A stretch of 64,000 nt of DNA, taken from the NCBI RefSeq assembly GCF_023101685.1, contig NZ_CP082164.1, positions 1,178,001 to 1,242,000 of the forward strand, read 5' to 3'. A model generated the notes under the pieces. That model had not been told where the DNA came from. It was given only the letters and a program-made list of their open reading frames with translations, and did no database searches. Source of the stretch: Bradyrhizobium sp. 186. GTDB lineage: Bacteria > Pseudomonadota > Alphaproteobacteria > Rhizobiales > Xanthobacteraceae. The translations under genes and the position numbers were made by a program. The stretch's first letter is position 1. The number at the start of each line of letters is the position of its first letter. Below, one piece after another: positions 45,253 to 54,898 of the stretch.

Positions 45253-46218
45253 ATGACCATCGACCTCACCCGCCGCACCCTGCTTCAACTCGCCGGCGCC
45301 ACCTCGCTTGCGGCGGCTGCTGCGGCCGCGGCGCGCGCCGAGGGTACTCTGCAAGGCGGCGGGCCGGCCTATGCCAGCCGCACGCCGATGCGGATCGGCA
45401 TGGTGACGCTGCGGGTGAAGGATATCGACAAGGTTGCGGACTACTATCGCGACGTGATCGGACTCAGCGTGATGGAGCGCTCGGCCACAGCCGCGAAGCT
45501 CGGCACGGCCGGCATCACGCTGGTCGTGCTCGAGGCCCGTCCCGAAGCTGCGATCGAGCCGCGCGACGCCGCCGGCCTCTATCACACCGCCTTCCTGATG
45601 CCGACGCGCAAGGATCTTGCGCGCTGGCTGGTGCATGCGGCCTCGCATCGCGTGCCGATGTCGGGCTTTGCCGACCACCTCGTCAGCGAATCCGTCTATC
45701 TCGACGATCCCGAAGGCAATGGCATCGAGGTCTACGCCGACCGCGATCCCTCGCAATGGCAATGGAGCGAGGGAAGTGTGAAGATGGCGTCCGACGAGCT
45801 CAACATCCCCGACCTCTTGTCCCTGACCAATACGCGCGTTGTCGACTATGCCAGGGCGCCAGACGGCCTGCGCGTCGGCCACATGCATTTGCGCGTCGGC
45901 GATCTCGCCGAGGCTGAGCGATTTTATCACGGTACGGTCGGCCTCGACCCGACCCGTCGCCGCAACGGCGCCGCGTTCCTGTCGTCAGGCCGCTATCACC
46001 ACCACCTCGGCATGAACGTCTGGCAGAGCCAGGGTGCCGGCCAACGGGACGATGCCACGACGGGGCTGGCCTGGTTCTCGCTGGTGACCGAGAAGCAGGA
46101 CCTGCTCGCCGCGCAGGAAGAGCGCCTGCGCAAGGGCGGCGCGAAACTCACTGCGCTCGCGAATGGCGTGGAGGCCGTCGATCCCTGGGGCACGCGGGTG
46201 CGCCTGCTCAGGGTTTGA
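45253..46218 (+). CDS. exported VOC-family protein with two domains
   Basis: A 321-residue protein with an N-terminal Tat-like signal ([20 protein letters not shown]) followed by two vicinal-oxygen-chelate domains (about 45-160 and 195-320). The first starts [20 protein letters not shown], the second [20 protein letters not shown]. Candidate metal ligands are His in LYHTAFLMP, Glu in GIEVYAD and His in the second domain's HLRVGD region. The layout is like ring-cleavage dioxygenases, but export is unusual for them. The substrate is unknown. It diverges from the pseudoprotease operon. Confidence 0.82.
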   Translation: MTIDLTRRTLLQLAGATSLAAAAAAAARAEGTLQGGGPAYASRTPMRIGMVTLRVKDIDKVADYYRDVIGLSVMERSATAAKLGTAGITLVVLEARPEAAIEPRDAAGLYHTAFLMPTRKDLARWLVHAASHRVPMSGFADHLVSESVYLDDPEGNGIEVYADRDPSQWQWSEGSVKMASDELNIPDLLSLTNTRVVDYARAPDGLRVGHMHLRVGDLAEAERFYHGTVGLDPTRRRNGAAFLSSGRYHHHLGMNVWQSQGAGQRDDATTGLAWFSLVTEKQDLLAAQEERLRKGGAKLTALANGVEAVDPWGTRVRLLRV

Positions 46219-46283
46219 TCGCCGGCGCGGGCATTGATAATACCGGTCAGGCGCAAACAAGTGTTCCGGGGCCCACATCCGAC

Positions 46284-47159
46284 ATGTCCGAATTCCACGG
46301 CGTCTTTCCCTATCTCGTCTCGCCCGTCGATGCCGACGGCTCGTTGCGGACTAATGTTCTAGGCAAGCTCTGCGACGATCTGATCGGCGCCGGCGTGCAC
46401 GGCCTGACGCCGCTCGGTTCGACCGGCGAGTTCGCCTATCTCAACGCCGCGCAGCGCAACTCGATCGTGCAGACCACGATCGAGGCCGCGAAGGGCCGCG
46501 TGCCCGTCGTGGCCGGTGTCGCGTCCACCTCGACGGTGGACGCGGTGGCGCAGGCAAGGGCGTATCAGAAGCTCGGCGCCGACGGCATTCTGGCGATCCT
46601 GGAGGCCTACTTCCCGCTCGCCGACGCGCAGGTCGAATCCTATTTCCGCAGCATCGCGGATGCCGTGGACATTCCCGTCGTCATCTATACCAATCCGCAA
46701 TTCCAGCGCTCCGATCTCACCCTCGATGTCATCGCGCGCCTCGCCGAGCATCCGCGCATCGGCTACATCAAGGACGCCTCGACCAACACCGGCCGCCTGC
46801 TTTCGATCATGAACCGCTGCGGCGATTCCTTGCGCGTGTTCTCGGCCTCCGCCCATATCCCGGCCGCGGTAATGCTGATCGGCGGGCTGGGTTGGATGGC
46901 GGGACCGGCCTGCATTATCCCGCGCCAGAGCGTCGCGCTCTACGACCTCTGCAAGGCCAGCCGCTGGGACGAGGCCATGGTGCTCCAGCGCACGCTGTGG
47001 CGCATCAACGAAGCCTTCGCCCGCTTCAATCTTGCCGCCTGCATCAAGGCGGGGCTGGCCATGCAGGGCTATGACGTCGGCGATCCAGTCCCGCCGCAGA
47101 CGCCGCTGACAGCCGAGCAGCGCAAGGCCGTGGAAGCGGCGTTGCGGGAGCTGGGCTGA
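46284..47159 (+). CDS. dihydrodipicolinate synthase-family lyase
   Basis: A 291-residue (beta/alpha)8-barrel of the DapA/N-acetylneuraminate lyase family. The catalytic Lys lies in GYIKDAS and the Tyr in [22 protein letters not shown] fits the pyruvate-binding loop. The cellular role is unlikely to be lysine synthesis as the neighbours are catabolic, so aldol cleavage of a keto acid is more likely, which is inference. The ATG at 46284 is within a longer frame. It lies 65 bases after the VOC gene, in the same direction. Confidence 0.88.
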   Translation: MSEFHGVFPYLVSPVDADGSLRTNVLGKLCDDLIGAGVHGLTPLGSTGEFAYLNAAQRNSIVQTTIEAAKGRVPVVAGVASTSTVDAVAQARAYQKLGADGILAILEAYFPLADAQVESYFRSIADAVDIPVVIYTNPQFQRSDLTLDVIARLAEHPRIGYIKDASTNTGRLLSIMNRCGDSLRVFSASAHIPAAVMLIGGLGWMAGPACIIPRQSVALYDLCKASRWDEAMVLQRTLWRINEAFARFNLAACIKAGLAMQGYDVGDPVPPQTPLTAEQRKAVEAALRELG

Positions 47160-47170
47160 TCGCCCCACCC

Positions 47171-47256
47171 CGTCGTGGCCGGGCTTGACCCGGCCATCCA
47201 CGCCTTACCCCACGGAAGCAAGAACGTGGATGCGCGGGACAAGCCCGGGCACGACG
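47171..47256. repeat. palindromic intergenic repeat, family A
   Basis: CGTCGTGGCCGGG, CCCGGCCATCCACG, then CGTGGATG and CGGGACAAGCCCGGGCACGACG: outer and inner inverted arms. Related to 24447-24533. The rest of the gap up to 47354 has no supported gene. Confidence 0.75.
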
Positions 47257-47354
47257 AATCCATGGTCCCACCCGCCCAAAACCACGGCTGGTCTCGCCTG
47301 CGTCGATCCGCTAAAAGGCTGCCGCATTTCAAGAGACTTCAAGGACCCAGCGGA

Positions 47355-49679
47355 ATGAACATTCTTCCCGGCAATTTGCGTTTCGGAGCGGGGCAGCCCG
47401 TCAAGCGTTTGGAAGATCAGCGACTGCTCACCGGGAAGGGCCAGTTCATCGACGACAAGCCGGAAGACGGCGCGCTGTGGTTGCATGTGCTGCGCTCGCC
47501 GCATGCCCACGCGAAGATCGTGTCGATCGACGTCAGCGCGGCGGCCGCGATGCCCGGCGTTGCCGCGATCTACACCGGTGCCGAGCTGATCAAGGACGAC
47601 ATCGGCACCATTCCGACGCTGAGCATCTTCAAGCGCCCCGACGGCAAGCCGATGACGGTGCCGCCGCGGCGACTGCTCGCGCACGAAACCGTGCGCTACG
47701 CCGGCGAGGCCGTGGCGGCAGTGGTCGCCTCGTCGCGTGCCGACGCGCAGAGCGTGGCGGAAGCAATCGTGATCGAATATGACGTGCAGCCGGCGGTGGT
47801 CGATCCCGTCGAGGCCGTAAAACCCGGCGCGCCCGTGGTGTGGCCCGAGGCGCCCGACAACATCGTCGGTGCGATGAGCTATGGCGACGCCGCCAAGGCG
47901 GATGAGGCCTTCGCCAGGGCCGCGCATACGGTCGAGCTCGACATTGTCAGCCAGCGCCTTGTTCCGTCAGCGATGGAGCCGCGCTCGACCATCGCGGAGA
48001 TCGATAAGAAGTCCGGCCGTCTCCTGCTGCATGTGCAGTCGCAGACGCCGGCCTCGACCCGCGACGTGCTCGCCGAAGCCGTGTTGAAGCGTCCCAAGGA
48101 CAGCGTGCGTGTCCTGGTCGGCGACATCGGCGGCGGGTTTGGCCAGAAGACCAATCTCTATCCGGAAGACGGCATCGTCGCCTATGCCGCGACCAAGCTG
48201 AACAAGAGGATCCGCTGGCGCGGCGATCGCACCGACGAGTTCGTCGGCGGTACCCACGGCCGCGATCTCACCTCGACCGCGTCGTTCGCGCTGAACGAGA
48301 AGGGCAAGGTACTGGCCTATCGCGTCAAGTCGATCGGCTGCACTGGCGCTTATTCGTCGGGTGCCGCCAACATCATTCCGCTGGTGCTCGGGCCCTTCGT
48401 GCAGACCGGCGTCTACGATCTGCCGCTGGTGCATTTCGAGGTGAAGTCGGTGATGACCCACACCGCGCCGGTCGGCGCCTATCGCGGCGCAGGCCGGCCC
48501 GAGGCGGTGTTCATCGTCGAGCGCCTGTTCGACGCCGCTGCGCGAAAAATCGGCATGGATCCGCGCGCGATCCGGAAAGCGAACTACATCAAGCCGGCGC
48601 AACTGCCCTATACCAATGCGGCCGGGCAGGTCTACGATTCCGGCGCGTTTGCGCATATGCTCGATCGCGCCGTGAAGCTCGCCGATTGGGACGGTTTTGC
48701 CGCGCGCAAGAAGGCCGCGAAGAAGAAGGGCCTGCTCTATGGCCGCGGGCTGACCTCCTACATCGAATGGACCGGCGGCCGCGCCCACACCGAGAAGGTC
48801 AGTCTGCATGCGACCTCGCAGGGCCGCGTCATCCTGCATTCCGGGACCATGGCGATGGGGCAGGGCTTGCAGACCACCTACACGCAAATGATCTCCGATA
48901 GCCTCGGCATTGCCCTGGACAAGATCGACGTCGTGCAGGGCGATACCGATCTTGCCACGGGCTTTGGCAGCGTCGGCTCGCGCTCGTTGTTCGTCGGCGG
49001 CACCGCGGTCGCGGTTTCCTCCAACGATCTGATCCAGAAGGCGCGGGAGAAGGCGGCGAACGTGCTGGAGACCTCGGTCGAGGACATCGAATACCAGGGC
49101 GGCATGCTCACCGTGGTCGGCACCGACCGCCGCATCAGCCTGTTCGAGCTCGCCGAGAAGGAGCGCGGCGCCAAGCTCAGCGTCGATTCCGAAGGCGAGG
49201 TCGATGGGCCGAGCTGGCCGAACGGCACCCATATCTGCGAGGTCGAGATCGATCCCGAGACCGGCGTCTCCCGCGTCGTACGCTACACCACCGTCGACGA
49301 CGTCGGCATCGCCGTGAACCCGATGCTGGTGACGGGCCAGATCCATGGCGGCGTCGCGCAGGGCATCGGGCAGGCGCTGTATGAGGGCGTGTCCTATGAC
49401 GCCGAAGGCCAGCTCCTCACCGCGAGCTACCAGGACTACTGCATCCCGCGTGCCGACGACGTTCCGCCGATCGTGGTGACGCTCGACGACTCCGCGCCTT
49501 GCCGCACCAATCCGCTCGGCGCCAAGGGATGCGGCGAATCCGGCGCCATCGGCGGCCCGCCCTGCGTCACCAACGGCGTGATGGACGCGCTCGCCGAACT
49601 CGGCATCACCCAGCTCAACACCCCGCTGACGCCGCAGAAGATCTGGAAGGCGATCCAGGAGGCGAGGGTGAGCGCTTAA
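47355..49679 (+). CDS. molybdenum hydroxylase large subunit (CoxL-like, form II motif)
   Basis: A 774-residue molybdopterin-cytosine-dinucleotide subunit of the xanthine oxidase/CO dehydrogenase family. The active-site loop reads AYRGAGRPE, the form II motif rather than the AYxCSFR of true CO dehydrogenases, so the substrate is probably an aldehyde or N-heterocycle. Other family elements are GDIGGGFGQKTNLYPED, GTMAMGQGLQTTYTQMISDS and GAKGCGESGAIGGPP with the catalytic Glu. The FAD and iron-sulfur subunits that normally accompany it are absent here. The ATG at 47355 is chosen because the longer frame begins inside a repeat. Confidence 0.92.
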   Translation: MNILPGNLRFGAGQPVKRLEDQRLLTGKGQFIDDKPEDGALWLHVLRSPHAHAKIVSIDVSAAAAMPGVAAIYTGAELIKDDIGTIPTLSIFKRPDGKPMTVPPRRLLAHETVRYAGEAVAAVVASSRADAQSVAEAIVIEYDVQPAVVDPVEAVKPGAPVVWPEAPDNIVGAMSYGDAAKADEAFARAAHTVELDIVSQRLVPSAMEPRSTIAEIDKKSGRLLLHVQSQTPASTRDVLAEAVLKRPKDSVRVLVGDIGGGFGQKTNLYPEDGIVAYAATKLNKRIRWRGDRTDEFVGGTHGRDLTSTASFALNEKGKVLAYRVKSIGCTGAYSSGAANIIPLVLGPFVQTGVYDLPLVHFEVKSVMTHTAPVGAYRGAGRPEAVFIVERLFDAAARKIGMDPRAIRKANYIKPAQLPYTNAAGQVYDSGAFAHMLDRAVKLADWDGFAARKKAAKKKGLLYGRGLTSYIEWTGGRAHTEKVSLHATSQGRVILHSGTMAMGQGLQTTYTQMISDSLGIALDKIDVVQGDTDLATGFGSVGSRSLFVGGTAVAVSSNDLIQKAREKAANVLETSVEDIEYQGGMLTVVGTDRRISLFELAEKERGAKLSVDSEGEVDGPSWPNGTHICEVEIDPETGVSRVVRYTTVDDVGIAVNPMLVTGQIHGGVAQGIGQALYEGVSYDAEGQLLTASYQDYCIPRADDVPPIVVTLDDSAPCRTNPLGAKGCGESGAIGGPPCVTNGVMDALAELGITQLNTPLTPQKIWKAIQEARVSA

Positions 49680-49687
49680 CACTCGCT

Positions 49688-49821
49688 GTCGTCCCGGGGC
49701 GTGCGAAGCGCGAGCCCGGGACCCATAGCCACAGGGAGTAGTTTGGCGAAGGCTCATGGTTACCCGCTTCGCGCCACAACTTCTCCCTGGGGGTATGGGT
49801 CCCGGCCTTCGCCGGGACGAC
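49688..49821. repeat. palindromic repeat, GTCGTCC..GGGACGAC family
   Basis: GTCGTCCCGGG at the left and CCGGGACGAC at the right, with GGGACCCATA and GTATGGGTCCC between. The same family is found at 55404-55530 and 59945-60056. It separates two converging genes. Confidence 0.75.
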
Positions 49822-49846
49822 AGGTGAGAGTGTTGCACCAGCTCTC

Positions 49847-51043
49847 TCAAATCCCCAGCATCATCTTCGCAATAATATCGCGCTGGATCTCCGAGGTGCC
49901 GCCGAAGATGGTGTAGGCCCGCCCGTTGAGATATTCCGGCACCACCGTCAGCATCTCCTCCGGGATCGCCGGCTCGTGGTTGAGCTTGTAGAGCGGGCGC
50001 ATCGGCTCGACCGCGAGGGCGTCGTGGCCGATGACGTCGGCCCCTAACCGCGTCACCGCCTGGCGAATTTCACTGTTGCGCAGCTTCAGGATTGACGACA
50101 CCGCGCCGGGATTTTGTCCGGTCTGGAGCGCCGAGAGCACGCGCAGCTCGGTCATCTCCAACGCGTCGATGTCGATCTCGACCTCGGAGATGCGTGTCGC
50201 GATATCGAGACCGTCGATCGCGCGTCCGGTCAAATCGGATTCAGCCAGCTCCGAGATCTCCTTCAGTCCTTCGCGCAGCTTCGCCGATGCGATGCCGGAG
50301 CCACGCTCGAACTCGAGCAGATATTTGCCGTAGGTCCAGCCCTTGCCTTCTTCGCCGACGCGGTTGGCCACCGGAACCCGCACGTCGTCGAAAAACACCT
50401 GATTGACCTCGTGGTCACCGCCGATGGTCAGGATCGGGCGCGTTGTAATGCCCGGTGTCTTCATGTCGATCAGGACAAAGCTGATGCCGTCCTGCTGCCG
50501 CGGCCCGTCGCTGGTGCGCACCAGTGCGAACATGCGGTTGGCGTGATGCGCGTGCGTGGTCCAGATTTTCGTGCCGTTGATGATGTAGTCGTCGCCGTCG
50601 CGCACCGCGCGGGTCTTCAGCGAAGAGAGGTCGGAGCCGGAGCCCGGCTCGGAATAGCCCTGGCACCAATAGTCCTCACCGGAGAGGATCCGCGGCAGGT
50701 AGAAATTCTTCTGCTCCGGTGAGCCGAAGCCAATGATGACGGGCCCGACCATCTTCACGCCCATCACGTTGACGTTCGGAACACCAGCCCGCGCGCTTTC
50801 GGTCTCGAAAATCCAGCGCTGCGCCGGCGTCCAGTCGGGGCCGCCATGCTCGACCGGCCAGCCCGGCGCGCCCCAGCCCTGGCGGTGCAGCGTGCGCTGC
50901 CAGGCCATGCCGATATCGGGATAGGAGAACACCGACGGCGTCAGCGCGGTCGCACGCTTCATCTCCTCGGTGAGATTCTTGGCAATGAAGCCGCGCACGG
51001 CGTCCTGGAAGGCGCGCTCCTCGGCATTGAACGACAGGTCCAT
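49847..51043 (-). CDS. acyl-CoA dehydrogenase
   Basis: A 398-residue FAD-dependent dehydrogenase of acyl-CoA beta-oxidation. Family motifs: WCQGYSEPGSGSDLSSLKTR, YIINGTKIWTTHAHHAN and the C-terminal YTIFGGTSEIQRDIIAKMML. GAGGAG precedes the ATG at 51043. It starts 18 bases after the second dehydrogenase gene; such pairs can form mixed (alpha2beta2) enzymes acting on bulky substrates, which is suggested by the layout only. Confidence 0.93.
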   Translation of the reverse strand: MDLSFNAEERAFQDAVRGFIAKNLTEEMKRATALTPSVFSYPDIGMAWQRTLHRQGWGAPGWPVEHGGPDWTPAQRWIFETESARAGVPNVNVMGVKMVGPVIIGFGSPEQKNFYLPRILSGEDYWCQGYSEPGSGSDLSSLKTRAVRDGDDYIINGTKIWTTHAHHANRMFALVRTSDGPRQQDGISFVLIDMKTPGITTRPILTIGGDHEVNQVFFDDVRVPVANRVGEEGKGWTYGKYLLEFERGSGIASAKLREGLKEISELAESDLTGRAIDGLDIATRISEVEIDIDALEMTELRVLSALQTGQNPGAVSSILKLRNSEIRQAVTRLGADVIGHDALAVEPMRPLYKLNHEPAIPEEMLTVVPEYLNGRAYTIFGGTSEIQRDIIAKMMLGI

Positions 51044-51060
51044 AGTGCGCTCCTCTGATT

Positions 51061-52209
51061 TCAGGCAGGCACGGCCGCGCGGCCAAGCTCGGCGTGGCGG
51101 CGATAATGATGCGCGCTGCCGCCGAACAGCGTGTCGAAGGCGATCAGCCGCTTGAAATAGGCGCCGACCTCGAGCTCCTCGGTGACGCCCATGCCGCCGT
51201 GAAGCTGGATCGACTGCTCGCCGACAAAGCGCGCGCATTTGCCGATCTTCGCCTTCGCGCCCGATGCGGCCCGCGCGCGCTCGACCGGTTCGGCATCGAC
51301 CTTCAGTGCGGCGCGCAGTGCCATCGAGCGCGCCTCATCGACCTGCATCGCCATGTCGGCGAGGCGATGACGGATCACCTGGTTGGCGGACAGCGGCCGG
51401 CCGAACTGTTTTCGGATCTTGGTGTACTCCAGCGTCGTATCGAGTAACGTCTGCATGATGCCGACGGCTTCCGCGCCAAGCGCAGCCATGGCGCGGTCGA
51501 CTGCCCATTCGATCGCCGGCAGCGCGTCGTGACCGTCGCCGAGCAGGACATCCTCCGGCAGGTGCACGTCGGACAGCTCGATGTTGCAGGCCCGTCCGCC
51601 GCCGAGGCGCGCATAGTCGCTGATCGCAAGGCTTGGCGTCTGCGCCGGCACCAGGAACAGGCCGATCCGGCCGGACAGACCTTGATGGTCATGGATATGC
51701 GCGGAGACGATGATGTTGTCGGCGGCATGGCCGTCGAGCACGGCAATCTTGCTGCCGGCGAGGCGCCAGCCCTGTGCCGTCTTGTTCGCGATGGTCGCGA
51801 CCTTGGCCAAATCGAACCGTGCCGCGCGCTCGGAATGGGCGAAGGCGAGCTTCAGCGTTCCGTCCGCGATCTTCGGCAGTAGTGCCTGCTTCTGCGCCGT
51901 GCTGCCGCATCTATCGATCAGCGCAGCCCCGAGCACGACCGTTGCGAGATAGGGCTCAGACACCAGCCCGCGGCCAAACGCCTCCATCAAAATGCCGATC
52001 TCGACCGCACCGCCGCCGAGCCCGCCAAGTTCCTCCGCGATCGGCAGCGCCAGCCAGCCGAGTTCGGCGAACTGCTTCCAGACCGCCGGGCTGAAGCCGA
52101 GCGGATCGTTCGCCGACTTGCGGCGGTGATCTGCATCGTAGCTTTCGGCCACGAAGCGCTCGGCGCTCTCGCGCAGCAGCCGTTGCTCGTCGGTGAGATT
52201 GAGATCCAT
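51061..52209 (-). CDS. acyl-CoA dehydrogenase, second paralog
   Basis: A 382-residue member of the same family but divergent: the middle domain is less typical and lacks the usual EPGSGSD loop (here AFAHSERAARFD), while the C-terminal helices are kept (LEYTKIRKQFGRPLSANQVI, then SIQLHGGMGVTEELEVGAYF). Weak FAD contacts on this subunit are common in mixed acyl-CoA dehydrogenases, where the partner completes the site. It lies five bases after the stop of the enoyl-CoA hydratase gene, with the same direction. Confidence 0.9.
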   Translation of the reverse strand: MDLNLTDEQRLLRESAERFVAESYDADHRRKSANDPLGFSPAVWKQFAELGWLALPIAEELGGLGGGAVEIGILMEAFGRGLVSEPYLATVVLGAALIDRCGSTAQKQALLPKIADGTLKLAFAHSERAARFDLAKVATIANKTAQGWRLAGSKIAVLDGHAADNIIVSAHIHDHQGLSGRIGLFLVPAQTPSLAISDYARLGGGRACNIELSDVHLPEDVLLGDGHDALPAIEWAVDRAMAALGAEAVGIMQTLLDTTLEYTKIRKQFGRPLSANQVIRHRLADMAMQVDEARSMALRAALKVDAEPVERARAASGAKAKIGKCARFVGEQSIQLHGGMGVTEELEVGAYFKRLIAFDTLFGGSAHHYRRHAELGRAAVPA

Positions 52210-52214
52210 TGAGT

Positions 52215-53069
52215 CTACTCCGCGGCCGCCGGGGGCTTGCGCACGGAGGGATGCAAGCCGGACGGATCGACCACCATGCCGAACTCCTGAAGGTTATGGG
52301 CGTGACAGAGCTGATGCAGCGCAAAGGCCTGGTCGATCGCGGCCGGCTGGCCCATCACGTCGACCGAGCGGTTGACCGCTTCCTTGGTCAGCTTCAACGC
52401 GAATGACGGTTTTGCCGCGATCCTGCGCGCCAGCGCCAGTACGGAGGATGACAGCTCCGCGCGCGGCACGACTTGGTTGACCATGCCGAGCTGATGCGCC
52501 TCCTGCGCGCTCCAGCTATCGGCGGTGAACAGAAATTCCTTGGCTTTGCGCGGGCCGAGCTCCCAGGGATGCACGAACCACTCGACGCCGCAGACACCCA
52601 TGGCGACGACAGGATCGCAGAACTGCGCATCGTCGCTGGCGACGATGAGGTCGCAGGCCCAGGCCAGCATCAGCCCGCCGGCGATGCACTTGCCGTGCAC
52701 CTCCGCGATCGTCGGCTTGGCGAGGTTGCGCCAGCGCCGCGTGATCTGGAGGTAGATTTCCTGCTCGCGCGCGAAGCGGCCATGGGCGTTGGGTTCGGCA
52801 AAACCGCCCCAATTTCCGATCGGCGGAAAATCGACCCCTGCGGCGTTCTTTCCGCCGGGCCGCAGATCGTGCCCAGAGGAGAAGTGCGGCCCGTTGCCGG
52901 CGAGGATGATGACCTTGACCGTATCGTCCTGCACTGCCTCGTCGAAGGCAGCGTTGAGATCGTAGGTCATTTGCAGGTTCTGCGCGTTGCGCGCATCGGG
53001 CCGGTTCATCACGATCCGGGTGATCGCCGGCTCCGGCCTCTCCACGAGGATGGTCTCGAACGAGGACAT
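52215..53069 (-). CDS. enoyl-CoA hydratase/isomerase-family protein
   Basis: A 284-residue crotonase-fold protein. The oxyanion-hole loops are GNGPHFSSGHDLR and KCIAGGLMLAWACDLIVAS. The segment FCDPVVAMGVCGVEWFVHP occupies the acid/base region. It probably hydrates or isomerises the enoyl-CoA made by the two acyl-CoA dehydrogenases encoded directly downstream, forming a three-gene catabolic operon. The ATG at 53069 is used; the longer frame to 53207 lacks a signal. Confidence 0.92.
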   Translation of the reverse strand: MSSFETILVERPEPAITRIVMNRPDARNAQNLQMTYDLNAAFDEAVQDDTVKVIILAGNGPHFSSGHDLRPGGKNAAGVDFPPIGNWGGFAEPNAHGRFAREQEIYLQITRRWRNLAKPTIAEVHGKCIAGGLMLAWACDLIVASDDAQFCDPVVAMGVCGVEWFVHPWELGPRKAKEFLFTADSWSAQEAHQLGMVNQVVPRAELSSSVLALARRIAAKPSFALKLTKEAVNRSVDVMGQPAAIDQAFALHQLCHAHNLQEFGMVVDPSGLHPSVRKPPAAAE

Positions 53070-53250
53070 GGCGTTCCCTTGGCGTTTCCGTCTTGGTGTT
53101 ATTGTTGCTCCGAGTTGACTATGTCGGCCAATGATAGGCAAGAGGCTTGCGTAAATCGGCTGCTTCGCGCCCAGGTAAGGACGCATGACGTCTGGCGCCT
53201 CGCGCACTCAATCTGATAGTTTGCACCAGATTCCACCGGGAGAAAGTTTG

Positions 53251-53860
53251 ATGCGCAAAGATCCTCACCGTGCTGGCGGCGCTGGCCTCGCTCAGCCTCA
53301 CCAATTGCGGCTACAACGCGATCCAGAGCGAGGACGAGCGGATCAAGGCCAACTGGTCGGAGGTGGTGAACCAGTATCAGCGCCGCGCCGATCTCGTGCC
53401 CAATCTCGTCAACTCGGTGAAGGGCTTTGCGCAGCAGGAGAAGGACGTGCTGCTCGGCGTCACCAATGCCCGGGCCAAGGTCGGCAGCATCCAGGCAACC
53501 CCGGAGGTGCTCAACGATCCCGCAGCGTTCCAGAAATTCCAGGCCGCCCAGGGCGAGCTCTCCAGCGCGCTGTCGCGGCTGCTGGTCGTCACCGAGAACT
53601 ACCCTCAGCTCAAATCGGACGCGCTGTTCAAGGATCTGATGTCCCAGCTCGAGGGCACCGAGAACCGGATCACGGTGGCGCGCAACCGCTACATCAAGGC
53701 GGTGCAGGACTATAATGTCACCATCCGCTCGTTCCCGAGCAACCTCACCGCGATGATGTTCAGCTACAAGGAGAAGCCGAATTTCTCGGTCGGGAACGAG
53801 AAGGAAATCTCGACCGCGCCGAAGGTCGACTTCAATCCGGCACCCGCGCCGTCGAAGTAG
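53251..53860 (+). CDS. LemA-family lipoprotein gene with frameshift at its start
   Basis: LemA proteins are inner-membrane-associated coiled-coil proteins of uncertain role; here the core is IQSEDERIKANWSEVVNQYQ, RRADLVPNLVNSVKGF and ENYPQLKSDALFKDLMSQLE. The expected start is ATG 53251, giving a lipoprotein signal (MRK then ILTVLAALASLSLTNC with lipobox), but an extra G at 53260 breaks that frame. The only in-frame start left is the weak GTG at 53270, which gives a short N-terminus of 12 residues before the Cys. Either a sequence error or a mutation that spoils export. The rest is complete. Confidence 0.85.
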
Positions 53861-53894
53861 GCGCGTAAGCTTCCCATGTGCGCCACACCCTCCG

Positions 53895-53998
53895 CCGTCA
53901 TCCCCCGCGAAAGCGGGGAATCCAGTACGCCGCGGCTTCTCCGTATCCCTCCGGCGCCTCTGGAATACTGGATCGCCCGGTCAAGCCGGGCGATGACG
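53895..53998. repeat. palindromic repeat, family B
   Basis: CGTCATCCCCCGC..GCGGGG at the left and CGCCCGG..CCGGGCGATGACG at the right, with ATCCAGTA and TACTGGAT inside. It ends a few bases before the TPM gene start, so part of its ribosome binding site derives from the repeat. Confidence 0.75.
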
Positions 53999-54004
53999 AG
54001 GAGT

Positions 54005-54895
54005 ATGTCGTGCGTTTTGTGGCGAACGATAATCGTATTTGCGCTGTTGCTTGGCTGGTCGCTCCCCGCCTCAGCGGACGTCGCGGTGCCGCAGCTCACC
54101 GGACGCGTGGTCGACCAGACCGGCACCCTGTCGAGCGGCGACATTGCAGCGCTGTCGCAAAAACTCCGTGATTTCGAGACGCGCAAGGGCAGCCAGATCG
54201 CCGTGCTGATCGTATCGACGACGGAGCCTGAGACGATCGAGCAGTTCTCGATCCGCGTCGCGGAGGCCTGGAAGATCGGACGCAAGAAGGTCGATGACGG
54301 CGCGATCCTCGTGGTGGCCAAGAACGACCGGCATTTGCGGATCGAGGTCGGCTACGGCCTCGAGGGTGCGCTGACCGACGTGACCTCGCGGCGGATCATC
54401 GACGAGGTCGTCACTCCAAAGTTCCGAACGGGCGACTTCGCCGGCGGAATCGCTGATGGCGTCGATCGCATGGTTCGCATCATCGACGGTGAGCCTTTGC
54501 CGGTTCCCTCGCGCAGCGTAAATTTCGGCAATTTGGAAAACATCGGGCCGATCATCCCGGTCACGCTGTTTGCCTCGTTCATCATCGGCGGAATTCTGCG
54601 CACCTTGCTGGGGCAACTGCTGGGCTCAGTCGCGACCGGCAGCCTGATCGGTGTTTTGGCGTTGTTCTTTGTCGGATCCGTCGGCGTTGCCGTGATCGTC
54701 GGGTTCATCGGTTTCTCCCTGGCGTTCATCGCCGATCTTTTTCCGAAGTCCACGGGCCCATCGCGCGGCGGCTCCCGGTCGAGCGGTTCCTCGTCGGGCG
54801 GCGGCTGGAGCAGCGGTTCGTCGTCCAGCGATAGCGGCAGCTTCAGCGGCGGTGGCGGCAGCTTTGGCGGCGGCGGTGCCTCGGGGAGCTGGTAG
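54005..54895 (+). CDS. TPM-domain membrane protein (YgcG type)
   Basis: A 296-residue protein: signal peptide (TIIVFALLLGWSLPASA), TPM phosphatase-like domain (about 25-155; VVDQTGTLSSGDIAALSQKL, GAILVVAKNDRHLRIEVGYG, GALTDVTSRRIIDEVVTPKF), two membrane helices (about 185-235) and a Gly/Ser-rich tail ending in GGGASGSW, typical of the YgcG family. The TPM domain faces the periplasm. The gene stands in a row with lemA and a second TPM gene, a common pairing. The ATG at 54005 has GAGGAG close by; TTG 54017 is a weaker alternative. Confidence 0.9.
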   Translation: MSCVLWRTIIVFALLLGWSLPASADVAVPQLTGRVVDQTGTLSSGDIAALSQKLRDFETRKGSQIAVLIVSTTEPETIEQFSIRVAEAWKIGRKKVDDGAILVVAKNDRHLRIEVGYGLEGALTDVTSRRIIDEVVTPKFRTGDFAGGIADGVDRMVRIIDGEPLPVPSRSVNFGNLENIGPIIPVTLFASFIIGGILRTLLGQLLGSVATGSLIGVLALFFVGSVGVAVIVGFIGFSLAFIADLFPKSTGPSRGGSRSSGSSSGGGWSSGSSSSDSGSFSGGGGSFGGGGASGSW

Positions 54896-54898
54896 GTC

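Noticed and set aside
47175-47354. N-terminal extension of the molybdenum hydroxylase
   Set aside because: It translates an intergenic palindromic repeat; the ATG at 47355 begins the family sequence.
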